Positions 17,810 through 27,536 of a stretch of DNA of 64,000 nucleotides are shown piece by piece. The notes below the pieces were generated by a model that was given only the letters and a program-made list of their open reading frames with translations, had not been told where the DNA came from and searched no databases. Numbering within the stretch: the stretch's first letter is position 1; every line of letters begins with the position of its first letter. A program made the position numbers and the translations under genes. The DNA is from Solemya velum gill symbiont (lineage in GTDB: Bacteria > Pseudomonadota > Gammaproteobacteria > Chromatiales > Chromatiaceae), in contig NZ_JRAA01000002.1 in NCBI RefSeq assembly GCF_000787395.1, positions 1-64,000 of the forward strand, given 5' to 3'.

Positions 17810-18553
17810 ATGTTTAACAATCGCGAAGGACAACAAGTACCACAGGTCACATTCCGCACACGTCGTAATCACGAGTGGGTAGATGTCACTACTGATGAAG
17901 TTTTCAAGGGAAAAACTGTGGTTGTGTTCTCACTGCCAGGCGCATTCACACCAACCTGTTCATCAACGCACGTACCGCGTTACAACCAGCTGACACCAGC
18001 ACTGAAAGAAGCAGGAGTAGACGAGGTGATCTGCATGTCAGTCAATGATGCATTCGTTATGAACGAATGGAAATCAGAGCAAAGTGCAGACAAAGTCACA
18101 TTCATTCCAGATGGCAACGGTGATTTCACCGATGGTATGGGGCTGCTGGTCGACAAGGAAGAGCTGGGCTTTGGCAAACGCTCATGGCGCTACTCGATGC
18201 TGGTAAAAGACGGTGTCGTGGAAAAGATGTTTATCGAGCCTAACAAGCCGGGCGACCCCTTCGAGGTTTCAGATGCAGACACAATGCTCGAGTACATCGC
18301 TCCAAATGCAGTCAAGCCGAAGAGTGTCACCATCTTCACTCGCGAAGGCTGTGAATTCTGTGTTCGTGCCAAGGGCATGCTGAATGATGCCAGCATGGAC
18401 TACGAGGAACTGGTTCTCAACAGGGATTTCACCGAGGCGACCATTCGCGCTATCTCGGGTGAGTCAACTGTACCCCAGGTCTTCATCGACGGATATCGCG
18501 TCGGCGGATCTGAAGCACTTGAAGAGTATCTCGCTGGAGAGAAAGCAGCCTGA
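17810..18553 (+). CDS. Peroxiredoxin-glutaredoxin fusion (Prx5/Grx)
   Basis: This hybrid reduces hydroperoxides with glutathione: the peroxiredoxin domain (about 1-160) has its peroxidatic Cys50 in [12 protein letters not shown], and the C-terminal glutaredoxin domain has the CEFC redox pair (181 and 184) with TVPQVFIDG for glutathione binding. The fused glutaredoxin recycles the peroxiredoxin, and the glutathione reductase gene follows directly. An ATG at 17804 is in frame, but GGAG at 17798-17801 is ideally spaced only for the ATG at 17810. OxyR control is likely from context. Confidence 0.94.
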   Translation: MFNNREGQQVPQVTFRTRRNHEWVDVTTDEVFKGKTVVVFSLPGAFTPTCSSTHVPRYNQLTPALKEAGVDEVICMSVNDAFVMNEWKSEQSADKVTFIPDGNGDFTDGMGLLVDKEELGFGKRSWRYSMLVKDGVVEKMFIEPNKPGDPFEVSDADTMLEYIAPNAVKPKSVTIFTREGCEFCVRAKGMLNDASMDYEELVLNRDFTEATIRAISGESTVPQVFIDGYRVGGSEALEEYLAGEKAA

Positions 18554-18576
18554 TACGAACCCAGGGAAACAATCAT

Positions 18577-18599
18577 GGTGGCCCGTACTGCGGGCCACC
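18577..18599 (+). other. Intercistronic hairpin between prx-grx and gor
   Basis: GGTGGCCCG pairs perfectly with CGGGCCACC over a five-base loop. There is no T tract, so it may reduce or stabilise the transcript between the two genes rather than end it fully. The gor start codon is 21 nt downstream. Confidence 0.6.
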
Positions 18600-18619
18600 C
18601 CCTGACAAAGGAAACAGTT

Positions 18620-20026
18620 ATGAATACGCAACATTATGATTTGATCGCCATCGGCGGAGGCAGTGGCGGACTCGCAGTCGCAGAAAAGGCAGCATCCTTC
18701 GGAAAAAAAGTCGCCATCATTGAAGGTAGCAAGATGGGTGGAACATGCGTCAACAATGGCTGCGTTCCCAAGAAGGTGATGTGGTATGCAGCCAACCTGG
18801 CGCATGCTGTCGATGATGCAAATGACTTCGGTATTCCTGCAACGCGCGGAAAAACCGACTGGCATAAGCTTGTCACTGGTCGACAGAACTACATCAGTAA
18901 TATTAATAACTACTGGGATGGTTATGTTGCCGACAGCGGTATTGACCACATCAATGGTTATGCTCGCTTTGTCGATGCAAAACGTATTGATGTTAACGGT
19001 ATCGAGTACACGGCCGAACACATTGTGATCTCCACCGGTGGACAACCGATTGTTCCGCCACTGCCTGGTGCTGAACTCGGCATTACTTCGGATGGTTTCT
19101 GTGAACTTGATGAGCAGCCGGAGAATGTCGCTGTCATCGGTGGCGGCTATATCGCCGTTGAACTGGCCGGCGTGTTACGTGCGCTTGGCTCGCAAGTGTC
19201 AGTCATCGCCCTCGAAGATCGCATCATGGAGCGTTTCGATCCTATGATCAGTGATGTGTTGCAAACCGAAATGGAGAAACAGGGTATCCATGTCCACTGC
19301 AATTTCCAGGCAAGTGAACTCGCACAGAGGAGTGATGGGATCACCATCAGCTCTGTGGATGGGCAGCGCCTGCAGGGTTTTGACACGGTCATATGGGCTG
19401 TTGGTCGATCACCCAATACACGCCAGCTCAATCTCGATACAGCAGGCGTGCATGTCGAAAGGAGGGGCATTATTCCGGTCGATGAGTTTGAAAACACGAA
19501 TGTCGGCGGCATCTATGCAATTGGTGACATTACCGGAAAAGCAGCACTGACCCCTGTGGCAATCGATGCCGGCCGCAAGCTCGCCGAGCGCCTTTTCAAA
19601 GAGAAGCCGGGGAGCAAGACAGATTATGCAAACATCCCCAGCGTGGTGTTTTCACATCCGCCAATCGGCACTGTCGGCATCACGGAGGCCGAGGCACGCG
19701 ACGAACACGGATATGATGTCACTGTTTACCAGGCAGACTTCACACCCATGCGGCACGCGCTGTCACCACACGGCGTAACCACTGCGATGAAACTCGTGTG
19801 TGCAGGCAAAGATGAGAAAGTTGTCGGTGTTCATATTATCGGTGACAACGCAGACGAAATGCTTCAGGGCTTTGCGGTAGCCGTCAAAATGGGCGCTACC
19901 AAGGCTGATTTTGACAGCACCATGGCGATTCATCCAACCAGTTCTGAGGAGTTGGTGACCATGAAATCAGCCACACCTGTACATCATGATGTGGATGAGG
20001 GCCTTGAGTGGCGTGAGGCGAGTTAA
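18620..20026 (+). CDS. gor: Glutathione-disulfide reductase
   Basis: This FAD/NADPH enzyme regenerates reduced glutathione. The 468-residue product has the FAD-binding [14 protein letters not shown], the redox disulfide in [13 protein letters not shown], the NAD(P)H-binding [16 protein letters not shown], the second FAD motif YAIGDIT, and the C-terminal [11 protein letters not shown] with the catalytic His. The ATG at 20 nt after the hairpin has a good ribosome site (AAAGGAAA) and fits the family length (about 450); an open extension to 18575 is not needed. It works with the peroxiredoxin-glutaredoxin just upstream. Confidence 0.93.
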   Translation: MNTQHYDLIAIGGGSGGLAVAEKAASFGKKVAIIEGSKMGGTCVNNGCVPKKVMWYAANLAHAVDDANDFGIPATRGKTDWHKLVTGRQNYISNINNYWDGYVADSGIDHINGYARFVDAKRIDVNGIEYTAEHIVISTGGQPIVPPLPGAELGITSDGFCELDEQPENVAVIGGGYIAVELAGVLRALGSQVSVIALEDRIMERFDPMISDVLQTEMEKQGIHVHCNFQASELAQRSDGITISSVDGQRLQGFDTVIWAVGRSPNTRQLNLDTAGVHVERRGIIPVDEFENTNVGGIYAIGDITGKAALTPVAIDAGRKLAERLFKEKPGSKTDYANIPSVVFSHPPIGTVGITEAEARDEHGYDVTVYQADFTPMRHALSPHGVTTAMKLVCAGKDEKVVGVHIIGDNADEMLQGFAVAVKMGATKADFDSTMAIHPTSSEELVTMKSATPVHHDVDEGLEWREAS

Positions 20027-20063
20027 GTCTATGGCACCCACACTAAAAAGTCTGTAAATATTT

Positions 20064-20150
20064 GTAGGAGGGGCGTACACGTAACCGCCATGGATGGCGG
20101 AAATGCCGTTTTTGCAGGAGCAAAAATCGGCCCGGGGGCGGGCCTCCTAC
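20064..20150. repeat. REP-like composite palindrome bounded by GTAGGAGG and CCTCCTAC
   Basis: The element has outer arms GTAGGAGG and CCTCCTAC and contains inner hairpins CCGCCA-TGGA-TGGCGG and TTTTTGC-AGGA-GCAAAAA plus a CCCGGGGGCGGG segment. GTAGGAG-flanked palindromes are a known class of gammaproteobacterial repetitive extragenic elements. It lies between the convergent gor and xthA and may also protect or end transcripts. Confidence 0.7.
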
Positions 20151-20166
20151 AGACTATCGATATTAA

Positions 20167-20979
20167 TCAGATATCAAAATCCGCCCAGATCGGGCAGTGG
20201 TCTGATGGCTTCTCCATGGCACGAAGGTCATAAGAGATACCGGCATCAGTCAGTTTACTGTTAAGTGCAGGTGTTGCCAGGATCAGATCAATACGCAAGC
20301 CACGCCTTGGTTCACGGTCGAATCCCTTGCTGCGGTAATCGAACCAGCTGAAACGATCATCGACATCCGGATATTTGATGCGGAATGTGTCATCAAGCCC
20401 CCAGGCCATGAGGCGTTCCATCCACTCACGTTCTTCAGGCAGGAAACTGCACTTGCCGGTACGCAGCCAACGCTTGGCATTATCAGCACCGATTCCGATA
20501 TCAGCATCGATGCGTGCGATATTTACATCGCCGATGACAGCAAGATTGTCATCCGGAGTAAACTGCTCGAGGTGCGTCATCAGGTCTGCATAAAACTTGC
20601 GCTTGTTGGGAAACTTGGTCTCGTGGTCTCGACTCTCTCCCTGGGGAAAATAGCCGTTGATGACAGTAATCTCATTGCCGCTTGCTGATTCATATGTCGC
20701 GGTAATCAGGCGTTTTTGTGCCTCGTCATCGTCACTGGCATAGCCCCTGGTAACACGCAAGGGCGCTTTTTTCGATAACAATGCAACACCATAGTGTGCC
20801 TTTTGACCGAAAAACTCGGTGTGATATCCGAGATCCTGCATCATTTCCAGGGGAAAGTCCGGATCCTGTACCTTGGTCTCCTGCAGGCCGATAATATCCG
20901 GGTCAATGGTATCTTTCAGGGCCTGCAACTGGTGTGGACGTGCACGTACGCCATTGATGTTAAATGAGACTATCCTCAC
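20167..20979 (-). CDS. xthA: Exodeoxyribonuclease III
   Basis: This AP endonuclease/3'-exonuclease works in base-excision repair. The 270-residue protein shows the family order: [23 protein letters not shown] (metal-binding Glu), [22 protein letters not shown] (Asp/Asn of the active site), [17 protein letters not shown] and the terminal [12 protein letters not shown] (catalytic Asp-His). Length matches E. coli XthA (268). Its start overlaps the small upstream gene by four bases. Confidence 0.94.
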   Translation of the reverse strand: MRIVSFNINGVRARPHQLQALKDTIDPDIIGLQETKVQDPDFPLEMMQDLGYHTEFFGQKAHYGVALLSKKAPLRVTRGYASDDDEAQKRLITATYESASGNEITVINGYFPQGESRDHETKFPNKRKFYADLMTHLEQFTPDDNLAVIGDVNIARIDADIGIGADNAKRWLRTGKCSFLPEEREWMERLMAWGLDDTFRIKYPDVDDRFSWFDYRSKGFDREPRRGLRIDLILATPALNSKLTDAGISYDLRAMEKPSDHCPIWADFDI

Positions 20980-21167
20980 TTTTCGTCCTCTTCTCTCATG
21001 GTTAATCTATCCGCATAATCTGAATAAAGAAAATTTCGCATTGCTTTGATTGTTATGCGTATTTTCTCTTCATGTTGTGGGTATGCATCGATCGATTCCT
21101 GCTCATATCCATCAAGTGCCTCGTTGAGGCGATTCTCATCAAATACCCAGATTCGGCTTCTTTTCAT
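20976..21167 (-). CDS. Small protein of unknown function upstream of xthA
   Basis: The 63-residue charged protein ([20 protein letters not shown], later [19 protein letters not shown]) is predicted mostly helical and soluble, with no recognised motif. Its stop overlaps the xthA start (ATGA type), a good sign of a real coupled gene. Function is not proposed. Confidence 0.65.
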   Translation of the reverse strand: MKRSRIWVFDENRLNEALDGYEQESIDAYPQHEEKIRITIKAMRNFLYSDYADRLTMREEDEK

Positions 21168-21355
21168 GGCTTTCTCTGCTCCTTGACTTGCGGCAAACCA
21201 GGTCGATCTCCGCTGTTCGTGAGCGATTCAGGATCGACTAGTCTATCTGATACAGACTATTTTTGCAGTGACTGGAAAATGGTATTTTTGTGCAACCGCA
21301 CATTTTTTCGCGATGCATGCTATAAAGAGATTTCTGACCGAGGAACGGAGGCAAG
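21168..21355. other. Divergent promoter region between the xthA operon and ppc
   Basis: This 188-nt spacer must carry promoters in both directions. A ribosome site (GGAACGGAGG) lies just before the ppc ATG. No operator was recognised. Confidence 0.4.
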
Positions 21356-24169
21356 ATGGAAGATACTTTTCAGTCCTACTCACTGGCGAATGACGAGGAG
21401 CTCAGGGGTCGTGTACGACTGCTTGGCAATCTGCTCGGGGACGTTGTACGCACCCAGGCCGGTGAGAATGTTTATCGCATTGTCGAACGTCTGCGCAAGG
21501 GCTACATCCAGCTGCGTGACGAGGAAAACAGAGATAAACGTCAGCGCCTATTACAGCTGATCAGCCAGCTGAGTGAAGCTGAACTCACCCATACAATTCG
21601 CGCCTTTACTCTCTACTTCCAACTCGTCAATATCGCCGAAGAGGTTTATCACCATCGACAGCGCCGCCTGATCGCTGCAGAAGGTAGCGAATTGTGGACG
21701 GGCTCTTTCGATCATCTCGCCAAACTCTACAAATCACGTGATGTCAGCCTGGATGAACTCGCCAATATCATCTCGAGGACATCCTACATTCCGGTATTCA
21801 CAGCACACCCGACAGAAGCCAAGCGGCGCGTCATTATGGGATTACTGGAAAAGCTGTATCTTTCCACACGGAATCTAGATCGCCCGACAGAGTATCTTGA
21901 GCAGCAGGAACAGGTGGAAAAGACTCTCAGCCGCCTGATTCAGACGCTTTGGAAAACTGAGGAGATGCGCGCCGAACGTCCCGAGGTGCGTATGGAGATT
22001 GCTAACGGCCTCTACTATTTCGAGCACACGCTATTTCATGCCGTACCTGAAATGCTGCATCGTATGCGCAAGGCATTCGTACGCCAGTATGGTGATGAGG
22101 TAAATGAACTCTTTATGAACTCCTCACCTTTAATCCGTTTCGGCTCATGGATCGGTGGTGATCGTGACGGCAATCCTTTTGTCACACCCGATGTGACGCG
22201 CAAGGCGATGGCATTGCAGCAGCGGACTGTTTTATGCGAGTACATGCAGCACATCGACGAACTGATTGGTGAACTGACGCACTCGCGTATCTTCTGTCTT
22301 CCTTCAGATGCATTCGAGGTTTCTCTGGAACGCGATGAAAAAATCTGTGCAGGTGAACTGCTCGAAGAGACGAAGCGCTTTCCGGTAGAACCCTACCGAC
22401 GCAAACTTTACCTTATGAATTTTCGCCTCAGGGCCACACTGCACCAGGTCAATGGGCGACTGAATGGCACCTGCGATATTGGAACAGCCAGTGCAGTTCC
22501 TTATACAAACGAGAAGCTCTTTCTTGATGACCTGATGATCATGCGCCAGTCACTCATCGAGCATGGAGATGTCGCCGCATCTAATGCCGGACTGCGTAAG
22601 CTCATCATGCTGGTAAAGAGCTTTGGCTTCTATCTCGCTCACCTGGATATCCGTCAGGAGTCGGCAATCCATTCAGCTGCTGTCAGTGAAATACTCACAC
22701 TGGCAAAAGTGACTGACAGCTATGAAACCGCATCGGAAACAGAGCGCCTGGAAATTCTCGGCAAAGCACTCGAAAGCGGAATCACGATTAACCCCAAGCA
22801 ACTCAGTGAGGCAAGCCGCGGAGTTATCGAGGTCTTCGAAGTCATTGCGGAACTACGCGACACTGTCAGCCCGCAATCGATCGGGCAATACGTCATCTCG
22901 ATGACACATGAAGCGAGCCACATCATGGAGGTGGTTCTGCTGGGAAGCCTTTACGGGCTTGCAGGCAACGATGAAAACGGACTCTTCTGCCATCTTGAAG
23001 TCTCGCCCCTGTTTGAAACCATTGATGACCTCGAACGCAGCACAAAAATACTTGACCTGCTGTTCAAGGACAGGGTTTATGCAGAGCTTCTGAAAAGTGG
23101 TGGTCATCGCCAGGAGGTCATGCTCGGTTACTCTGATTCGGCCAAGGATGGTGGAATACTCTCCTCCTCCTGGAATCTGTACCAGGTACAGCAGAATATT
23201 GTCGAGCTTGCCGATAGCCACGGTGTTCAGTGCCGTCTTTTTCACGGCCGTGGAGGCACCATCGGTCGAGGTGGTGGTCCGACACGCGAGGCGATCACTT
23301 CACAGCCTGCCGGCACACTGCGTGGCGAGATCAAGTTTACTGAACAGGGAGAGGTTCTCTACTACAAGTACAGCCACACTGATACGGCAGTTTTCGAGTT
23401 GTCGATGGGGGTCACCGGACTGTTACAGGCAAACCTTCACCTCGTCAGGGATGTGCCAGAAACAAATCCTGAGTGGCCGCAGGTGATGCGTTCCCTTGCA
23501 CAAACAGGTGAACAGGCATTTCGTCACCTGACCGAAAACACGGATGGCTTCCTCGATTACTTCTACGAGGCCACCCCGGTATCTGAAATCGCACTGCTGA
23601 ATATCGGATCGAGACCGGCAAGACGCACCCAGGGAGATCGCTCAAAAGGATCGATTCGTGCAATACCGTGGGTATTTGGCTGGGCACAGTCACGTCACAC
23701 ACTTCCCGCATGGTATGGACTTGGCAAGGCATTACAGGCGCAAGCTGCAAAGCCGGACGGAATTCAGCAGTTGCAGACAATGTATCGCGAATGGCCTTTT
23801 TTTCGTGCCATGCTGTCGAATATCCAGATGGCCATGTTCAAGGCAGATATGCAGATAGCACGCATGTACAAGGAGGAGCTGTGCCAGGAAAGCGGCACCT
23901 CGGATACCATCTTCGAGATGATCTGCGAAGAATTTGAGCTGACATTGAAAATGATTCTCGCGGTTACGCAACAGCAACAACTCATTGGTGACAACCCGGT
24001 TCTGAGGCTGGGACTGTCACGCAGAAATCCCTACCTTGATCCACTTAATGCGATCCAGGCCAACCTGATCGGGCGCTATCGCCAGGAAACTGATAGTGAG
24101 AATGCGTGGCTGCAGCCGCTGTTGAGAAGCATTAACGCAATCGCTGCAGGTATGCGCAATACCGGCTAG
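21356..24169 (+). CDS. ppc: Phosphoenolpyruvate carboxylase
   Basis: PEP carboxylase fixes bicarbonate onto PEP to make oxaloacetate and refills the TCA cycle. The 937-residue protein carries the catalytic His151 in VFTAHPTEAKRR, GGDRDGNPFVTPDVT, the SDSAKDGG motif, the catalytic loop FHGRGGTIGRGGGPT, and RAIPWVFGWAQSRHTLPAWYG. The C-terminus ends AAGMRNTG, close to the family QNTG. Length is slightly above E. coli (883). The start has an excellent ribosome site. In an autotroph it would supply C4 acids for biosynthesis. Confidence 0.95.
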   Translation: MEDTFQSYSLANDEELRGRVRLLGNLLGDVVRTQAGENVYRIVERLRKGYIQLRDEENRDKRQRLLQLISQLSEAELTHTIRAFTLYFQLVNIAEEVYHHRQRRLIAAEGSELWTGSFDHLAKLYKSRDVSLDELANIISRTSYIPVFTAHPTEAKRRVIMGLLEKLYLSTRNLDRPTEYLEQQEQVEKTLSRLIQTLWKTEEMRAERPEVRMEIANGLYYFEHTLFHAVPEMLHRMRKAFVRQYGDEVNELFMNSSPLIRFGSWIGGDRDGNPFVTPDVTRKAMALQQRTVLCEYMQHIDELIGELTHSRIFCLPSDAFEVSLERDEKICAGELLEETKRFPVEPYRRKLYLMNFRLRATLHQVNGRLNGTCDIGTASAVPYTNEKLFLDDLMIMRQSLIEHGDVAASNAGLRKLIMLVKSFGFYLAHLDIRQESAIHSAAVSEILTLAKVTDSYETASETERLEILGKALESGITINPKQLSEASRGVIEVFEVIAELRDTVSPQSIGQYVISMTHEASHIMEVVLLGSLYGLAGNDENGLFCHLEVSPLFETIDDLERSTKILDLLFKDRVYAELLKSGGHRQEVMLGYSDSAKDGGILSSSWNLYQVQQNIVELADSHGVQCRLFHGRGGTIGRGGGPTREAITSQPAGTLRGEIKFTEQGEVLYYKYSHTDTAVFELSMGVTGLLQANLHLVRDVPETNPEWPQVMRSLAQTGEQAFRHLTENTDGFLDYFYEATPVSEIALLNIGSRPARRTQGDRSKGSIRAIPWVFGWAQSRHTLPAWYGLGKALQAQAAKPDGIQQLQTMYREWPFFRAMLSNIQMAMFKADMQIARMYKEELCQESGTSDTIFEMICEEFELTLKMILAVTQQQQLIGDNPVLRLGLSRRNPYLDPLNAIQANLIGRYRQETDSENAWLQPLLRSINAIAAGMRNTG

Positions 24170-24215
24170 GGTTTCTGAAACTCATCCAGATCAGCGTGTA
24201 GTTTCAAAAAATAAA

Positions 24216-24234
24216 CCCCGGGTCAAGCCCGGGG
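24216..24234. repeat. Short GC hairpin after ppc
   Basis: CCCCGGG and CCCGGGG pair across a short loop (GTCAAG context). A related sequence, ATCAAGCCCGGGATGA, occurs near 56046-56062, so this is probably a small dispersed palindrome that may slow or end transcription between the convergent genes. There is no T tract. Confidence 0.5.
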
Positions 24235-24262
24235 TGACAACTGATAGCTGAAAGCGTGAAAC

Positions 24263-24745
24263 TCACTTCGGTGAAAAGATATCCATCATCTGCTGCATTA
24301 CCGCTGCAGGGACTTCAGCGGCTTCTGTCGCCATCTCTTTAGCTGATTCGGCAGGAGTCGGCTTCTCTTCAGCAGCTTTTTCCTCAACCGCCTGTTCAGC
24401 AGTCTCTGCCTGTGCCGCTGCTTCCTCTTTTGCTGCTGTCTCTTCTGCAGCCGCAGGCTGTTCAGCAACAGCTTCGGCCGGCGCCTTGGTTTCTGGCTCT
24501 ACGACAGGTTCAGCTACTGCTTCAGCTGCTGGCGCCTCGACTGGCGCAGCCGTTTCAGCCTGTTGCTCTTCAACTGCAGGTGCCTGGGCGGCCTCCTGCT
24601 GTTGTTCTGCCTTCCTGTCCGTCAACCAGACAAAAACAACCACCCATATCAGAACAGCCAGAATCACCCAAACAAACAGTGGAATGCGTCTCTTTTTCTT
24701 TTTTTCCGGCTCTTCAGTCTGCTCTGTTTCTGTGGCTTCACTCAT
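24263..24745 (-). CDS. Single-pass membrane protein with long Ala/Glu/Pro tail
   Basis: The 160-residue product has an acidic N-terminus, a basic KKKKRR stop-transfer, one membrane helix (about 22-42, PLFVWVILAVLIWVVVFVW), then about 100 residues of Ala/Glu/Val/Pro low complexity, ending in VMQQMMDIFSPK. The tail would lie in the periplasm and could span or stiffen, but no domain is recognised. It is downstream of the MTIP gene on the opposite side of ppc and appears to be a single transcription unit. Confidence 0.75.
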   Translation of the reverse strand: MSEATETEQTEEPEKKKKRRIPLFVWVILAVLIWVVVFVWLTDRKAEQQQEAAQAPAVEEQQAETAAPVEAPAAEAVAEPVVEPETKAPAEAVAEQPAAAEETAAKEEAAAQAETAEQAVEEKAAEEKPTPAESAKEMATEAAEVPAAVMQQMMDIFSPK

Positions 24746-24815
24746 TCTATACGTCCTCTGAAAAAATCATCATTTCAATATGTTATTTATACCAGAACAT
24801 CGCGCTGCAAAACAG

Positions 24816-25541
24816 TCACGCGTTGAGTGCTGAAAGCACCGCCATGTAATCGGCCAGACCCTTTCCCAGGTGCCTGTCGATCACTGATTGCGTGATCTCC
24901 TCGTCACTCTTGCCGGCTGCCCAGTTAACCACAGTCGCAATCGCCGCGTAACAGAGCCCCAATTCACGTGCCAGGCCTGCCTCCGGCATCACCGTCATAC
25001 CGACGATATCGTTGCCATCCTGCTCCAGGCGGCGAATCTCAGCGGCAGATTCCAGCCTGGGGCCCTGTGTGGCGGCATATGTTCCGGTTTCCACGATATC
25101 AAGTCCCGCACCACGCGCAGCGTCAATCAAGCGCTGGCGCAGTTCATCACAGAAAGGAGAAGTAAAGTCGGCATGCGTGACATTGCCATTGAGACCGTCA
25201 AAAAAGGTGTGTTCCCGGCCCCATGTATAGTCTATGACCTGGTCTGGAGTGATGAGTGTTTCCGGGCCCTTGGTAATGCCTCCCACGGTTGCCAGTGCAA
25301 TGACAGCCTCGACACCAATCTCCTTCATTGCCCAGATATTTGCACGGTAGTTGATCCTGTGCGGCGGCAAACGGTGTCCGGCACCATGTCTTGGTATAAA
25401 GCAGAATTCGGTGCCGTTGATTTTGCCATGCACAACTGGCGCTGAAGGTTCGCCATAAGGTGTACGGACAATCTCACGTGACATCACCTCGAGTTCCTCA
25501 AAGTGAGACAGGCCCGAGCCTCCGATTACGCCAAGTTTCAT
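24816..25541 (-). CDS. S-methyl-5'-thioinosine phosphorylase (MTAP/PNP family)
   Basis: The 241-residue enzyme splits methylthioinosine (or methylthioadenosine) with phosphate. MKLGVIGGSGL gives the family N-terminus, followed by PYGEPSAPV, the phosphate site FIPRHGAGHRLPPHRINYRA, the ATVGGI segment, and the purine/sugar site GNDIVGMTVMPEAGLARELG. The neighbouring HGPRT and NagZ match the Pseudomonas locus where the enzyme is specific for methylthioinosine, so that specificity is inferred. The ATG at 25541 was chosen as it begins the conserved domain; the open frame extends 50 codons into the HGPRT gene. Confidence 0.88.
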   Translation of the reverse strand: MKLGVIGGSGLSHFEELEVMSREIVRTPYGEPSAPVVHGKINGTEFCFIPRHGAGHRLPPHRINYRANIWAMKEIGVEAVIALATVGGITKGPETLITPDQVIDYTWGREHTFFDGLNGNVTHADFTSPFCDELRQRLIDAARGAGLDIVETGTYAATQGPRLESAAEIRRLEQDGNDIVGMTVMPEAGLARELGLCYAAIATVVNWAAGKSDEEITQSVIDRHLGKGLADYMAVLSALNA

Positions 25542-25545
25542 CTGG

Positions 25546-26133
25546 TCACTCTCCGCTTTTGTTTTCCGCAACTGCGTAAATGCCATTTGCATTGCGCCAG
25601 TAGCCCTTGTAATCCATACCATAGCCGAATACATATCTGTCCGGCACCTGTAGTCCGATATACTCGGCGCTGACACCAATATTCCTGTCATGAATTTTCT
25701 CTACCAGCACCACGCGCAGCACCTCTTTCGCACCCTCTGCGAGGCAGGCATCGTGAACACTTTTCAGAGTTTCACCTTCATCGAGAATATCATCCATGAC
25801 CAGAACCACCCTGTCCTTCAACGAGATCTCGTGCTGACGTTTCCACTGCAGTTCACCACCCGACGTTCTGTCGCGGTAACGTGTGGCATGCAGATAATCG
25901 AACTGTAGCTGAAAAGAGAGACGAGGCAGCAATTGGCCGGAAATCACAAGACCGCCATTCATCACGCACAACGCCACCGGGTTGACTCCGGCAAGGCGCT
26001 CGTTGAGCTGATCGGCAAGTGAGTCGATCGCAGCATCAACCTCGGATGAAGCAAAAAGGCATTCAGCTCCTGCCATGATGACAGCAGCTTCTTCGGTAAG
26101 TTGTTTTTCAGCCCTGCTATCAGGATTCGTCAC
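25546..26133 (-). CDS. hpt: Hypoxanthine-guanine phosphoribosyltransferase
   Basis: This enzyme attaches hypoxanthine or guanine to PRPP. The 195-residue product has the PRPP-binding motif VVLVMDDILDEGETL near residue 110, the early VALCVMNGGLVISGQL loop, and the C-terminal YVFGYGMDYKGYWRN purine-binding part. It stands 4 nt before the MTIP start, so hypoxanthine released by that phosphorylase can be converted to IMP by the next gene product. Confidence 0.88.
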   Translation of the reverse strand: MTNPDSRAEKQLTEEAAVIMAGAECLFASSEVDAAIDSLADQLNERLAGVNPVALCVMNGGLVISGQLLPRLSFQLQFDYLHATRYRDRTSGGELQWKRQHEISLKDRVVLVMDDILDEGETLKSVHDACLAEGAKEVLRVVLVEKIHDRNIGVSAEYIGLQVPDRYVFGYGMDYKGYWRNANGIYAVAENKSGE

Positions 26134-27172
26134 ACTCGCGCTCCTGTGCCCAGTTAACGCCTTCGGCAGCTATTTCGACCGCTTTCATCCAGCGATGTCC
26201 CGTCAGGTCGATTTCGACATGTGCGCCGAGCATTTTCTCCAGTCTCGCAGACATCTGCTCATCAAGCGGCAGCTTGATTGATTCCAGTACCTGTTCAGCT
26301 GCCTGCTGGTTGTTGCACACCAACACCATATCGCAGCCTGCTGTAAATGCGGCATTGGCACGCTCGGGATAGGTGCCTGCAAAAGCTGCGCCCTCCATGG
26401 TCAGATCATCACTGAAGATTACACCATCGAAACCAAGCTGTTTTCTTAATACCTGCTGTAACCAGTATGGTGAGAAACCGGCCGGGTTCGGATCACAGCT
26501 CTCGTAGATGACGTGCGCCGGCATGATGGCATCAAGACCTTTCTGCACCAGGCGCTCGAAAGGTATCAGGTCCGCCATACCGATTTCGACAAACAGGCGT
26601 GAGTCGACTGGTAGCTCAAGATGCGAATCCCCGCTGACTGCACCGTGACCCGGGAAGTGCTTGCCGGTTGCCGGCATACCGACCTCGTGCATTCCTGCAA
26701 TGAAGGCACCTGCAAGATTTGTCACTATGAGTGGGTCACTCTGAAAAGCACGATCACCAATCACGTCACAAATGCCAAAATCCAGGTCAAGGACTGGAGC
26801 AAAACTGATATCAATATCATAGTCGCGCAATTCGGCTGCCATCAGCCAACCCAGCTCATGCGCATACTCCAGGGCTTTACTTTTCTCTTTCTGATAAAGA
26901 TCACCCAGCCATGCCATTGGCGGGATTCTTGTAAATCCGTTACGAAATCGCTGTACCCGCCCTCCCTCGTGGTCAACCGCGATAATATATTCCCTGCCCG
27001 CCACCTTGCGAACACGGGAAATCAACCTGTGCAGTTGCTCCGGAGACTCGTAATTGCGTGAAAACAGAATGATGCCGCCGCTGGCTGGGTGCACAAGGCG
27101 CTCGATATCTTCATCGAGCAGCGTGGTTCCAACCAGGTCAAGCATCACGGGGCCAATTGTCATGAAGGGCAA
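26120..27172 (-). CDS. nagZ: Beta-N-acetylhexosaminidase NagZ
   Basis: NagZ (GH3) removes N-acetylglucosamine from anhydro-muropeptides in cell-wall recycling. The 350-residue cytoplasmic protein has YIIAVDHEGGRVQRFR, the SFAPVLDLDF segment, KHFPGHGAVSGDSHLELP with the catalytic Asp-His of the GH3 loop, and the nucleophile region VIFSDDLTMEGA. It overlaps hpt by 14 nt. The start could be three codons later (MTIGPVMLDLVG). Related species place nagZ next to the MTIP gene as here. Confidence 0.94.
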   Translation of the reverse strand: MPFMTIGPVMLDLVGTTLLDEDIERLVHPASGGIILFSRNYESPEQLHRLISRVRKVAGREYIIAVDHEGGRVQRFRNGFTRIPPMAWLGDLYQKEKSKALEYAHELGWLMAAELRDYDIDISFAPVLDLDFGICDVIGDRAFQSDPLIVTNLAGAFIAGMHEVGMPATGKHFPGHGAVSGDSHLELPVDSRLFVEIGMADLIPFERLVQKGLDAIMPAHVIYESCDPNPAGFSPYWLQQVLRKQLGFDGVIFSDDLTMEGAAFAGTYPERANAAFTAGCDMVLVCNNQQAAEQVLESIKLPLDEQMSARLEKMLGAHVEIDLTGHRWMKAVEIAAEGVNWAQERECDES

Positions 27173-27536
27173 CTCACTTTATTCAGAAGATGAAGAAATT
27201 ATACAGATGTTGAAGCCGTAACAGATATCCAATCTTCTCATACGGAATGAAGATTATTCCTCGGTTTAATCATCCCGGGTATTTCACTGCAGTTTGAAAA
27301 TAAAATGAACTTTAAATCTTTATAAATATGCAGCTCTAACTGGCAATGGAGTTTTTTATAAAGCCTTTATTATTCAATAATTAAGATGATTATTCCTTGA
27401 GTATACTACTGACTAATTTTTCTTTACAGGAAGGTACTACTTGGTCTAGGTTACTCTATGTACGCTTGAGTTTTATCCGTCTTTTGTTTTATGGCATATC
27501 ACTTATCCAGGGATGAAAAAATCGCAAGGAATAGCA
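27173..27536. other. AT-rich intergenic region
   Basis: This 364-nt stretch is clearly richer in A and T than the surrounding coding DNA. It holds the nagZ promoter and that of the small membrane protein gene. No RNA gene, repeat or convincing ORF was recognised. Confidence 0.4.
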
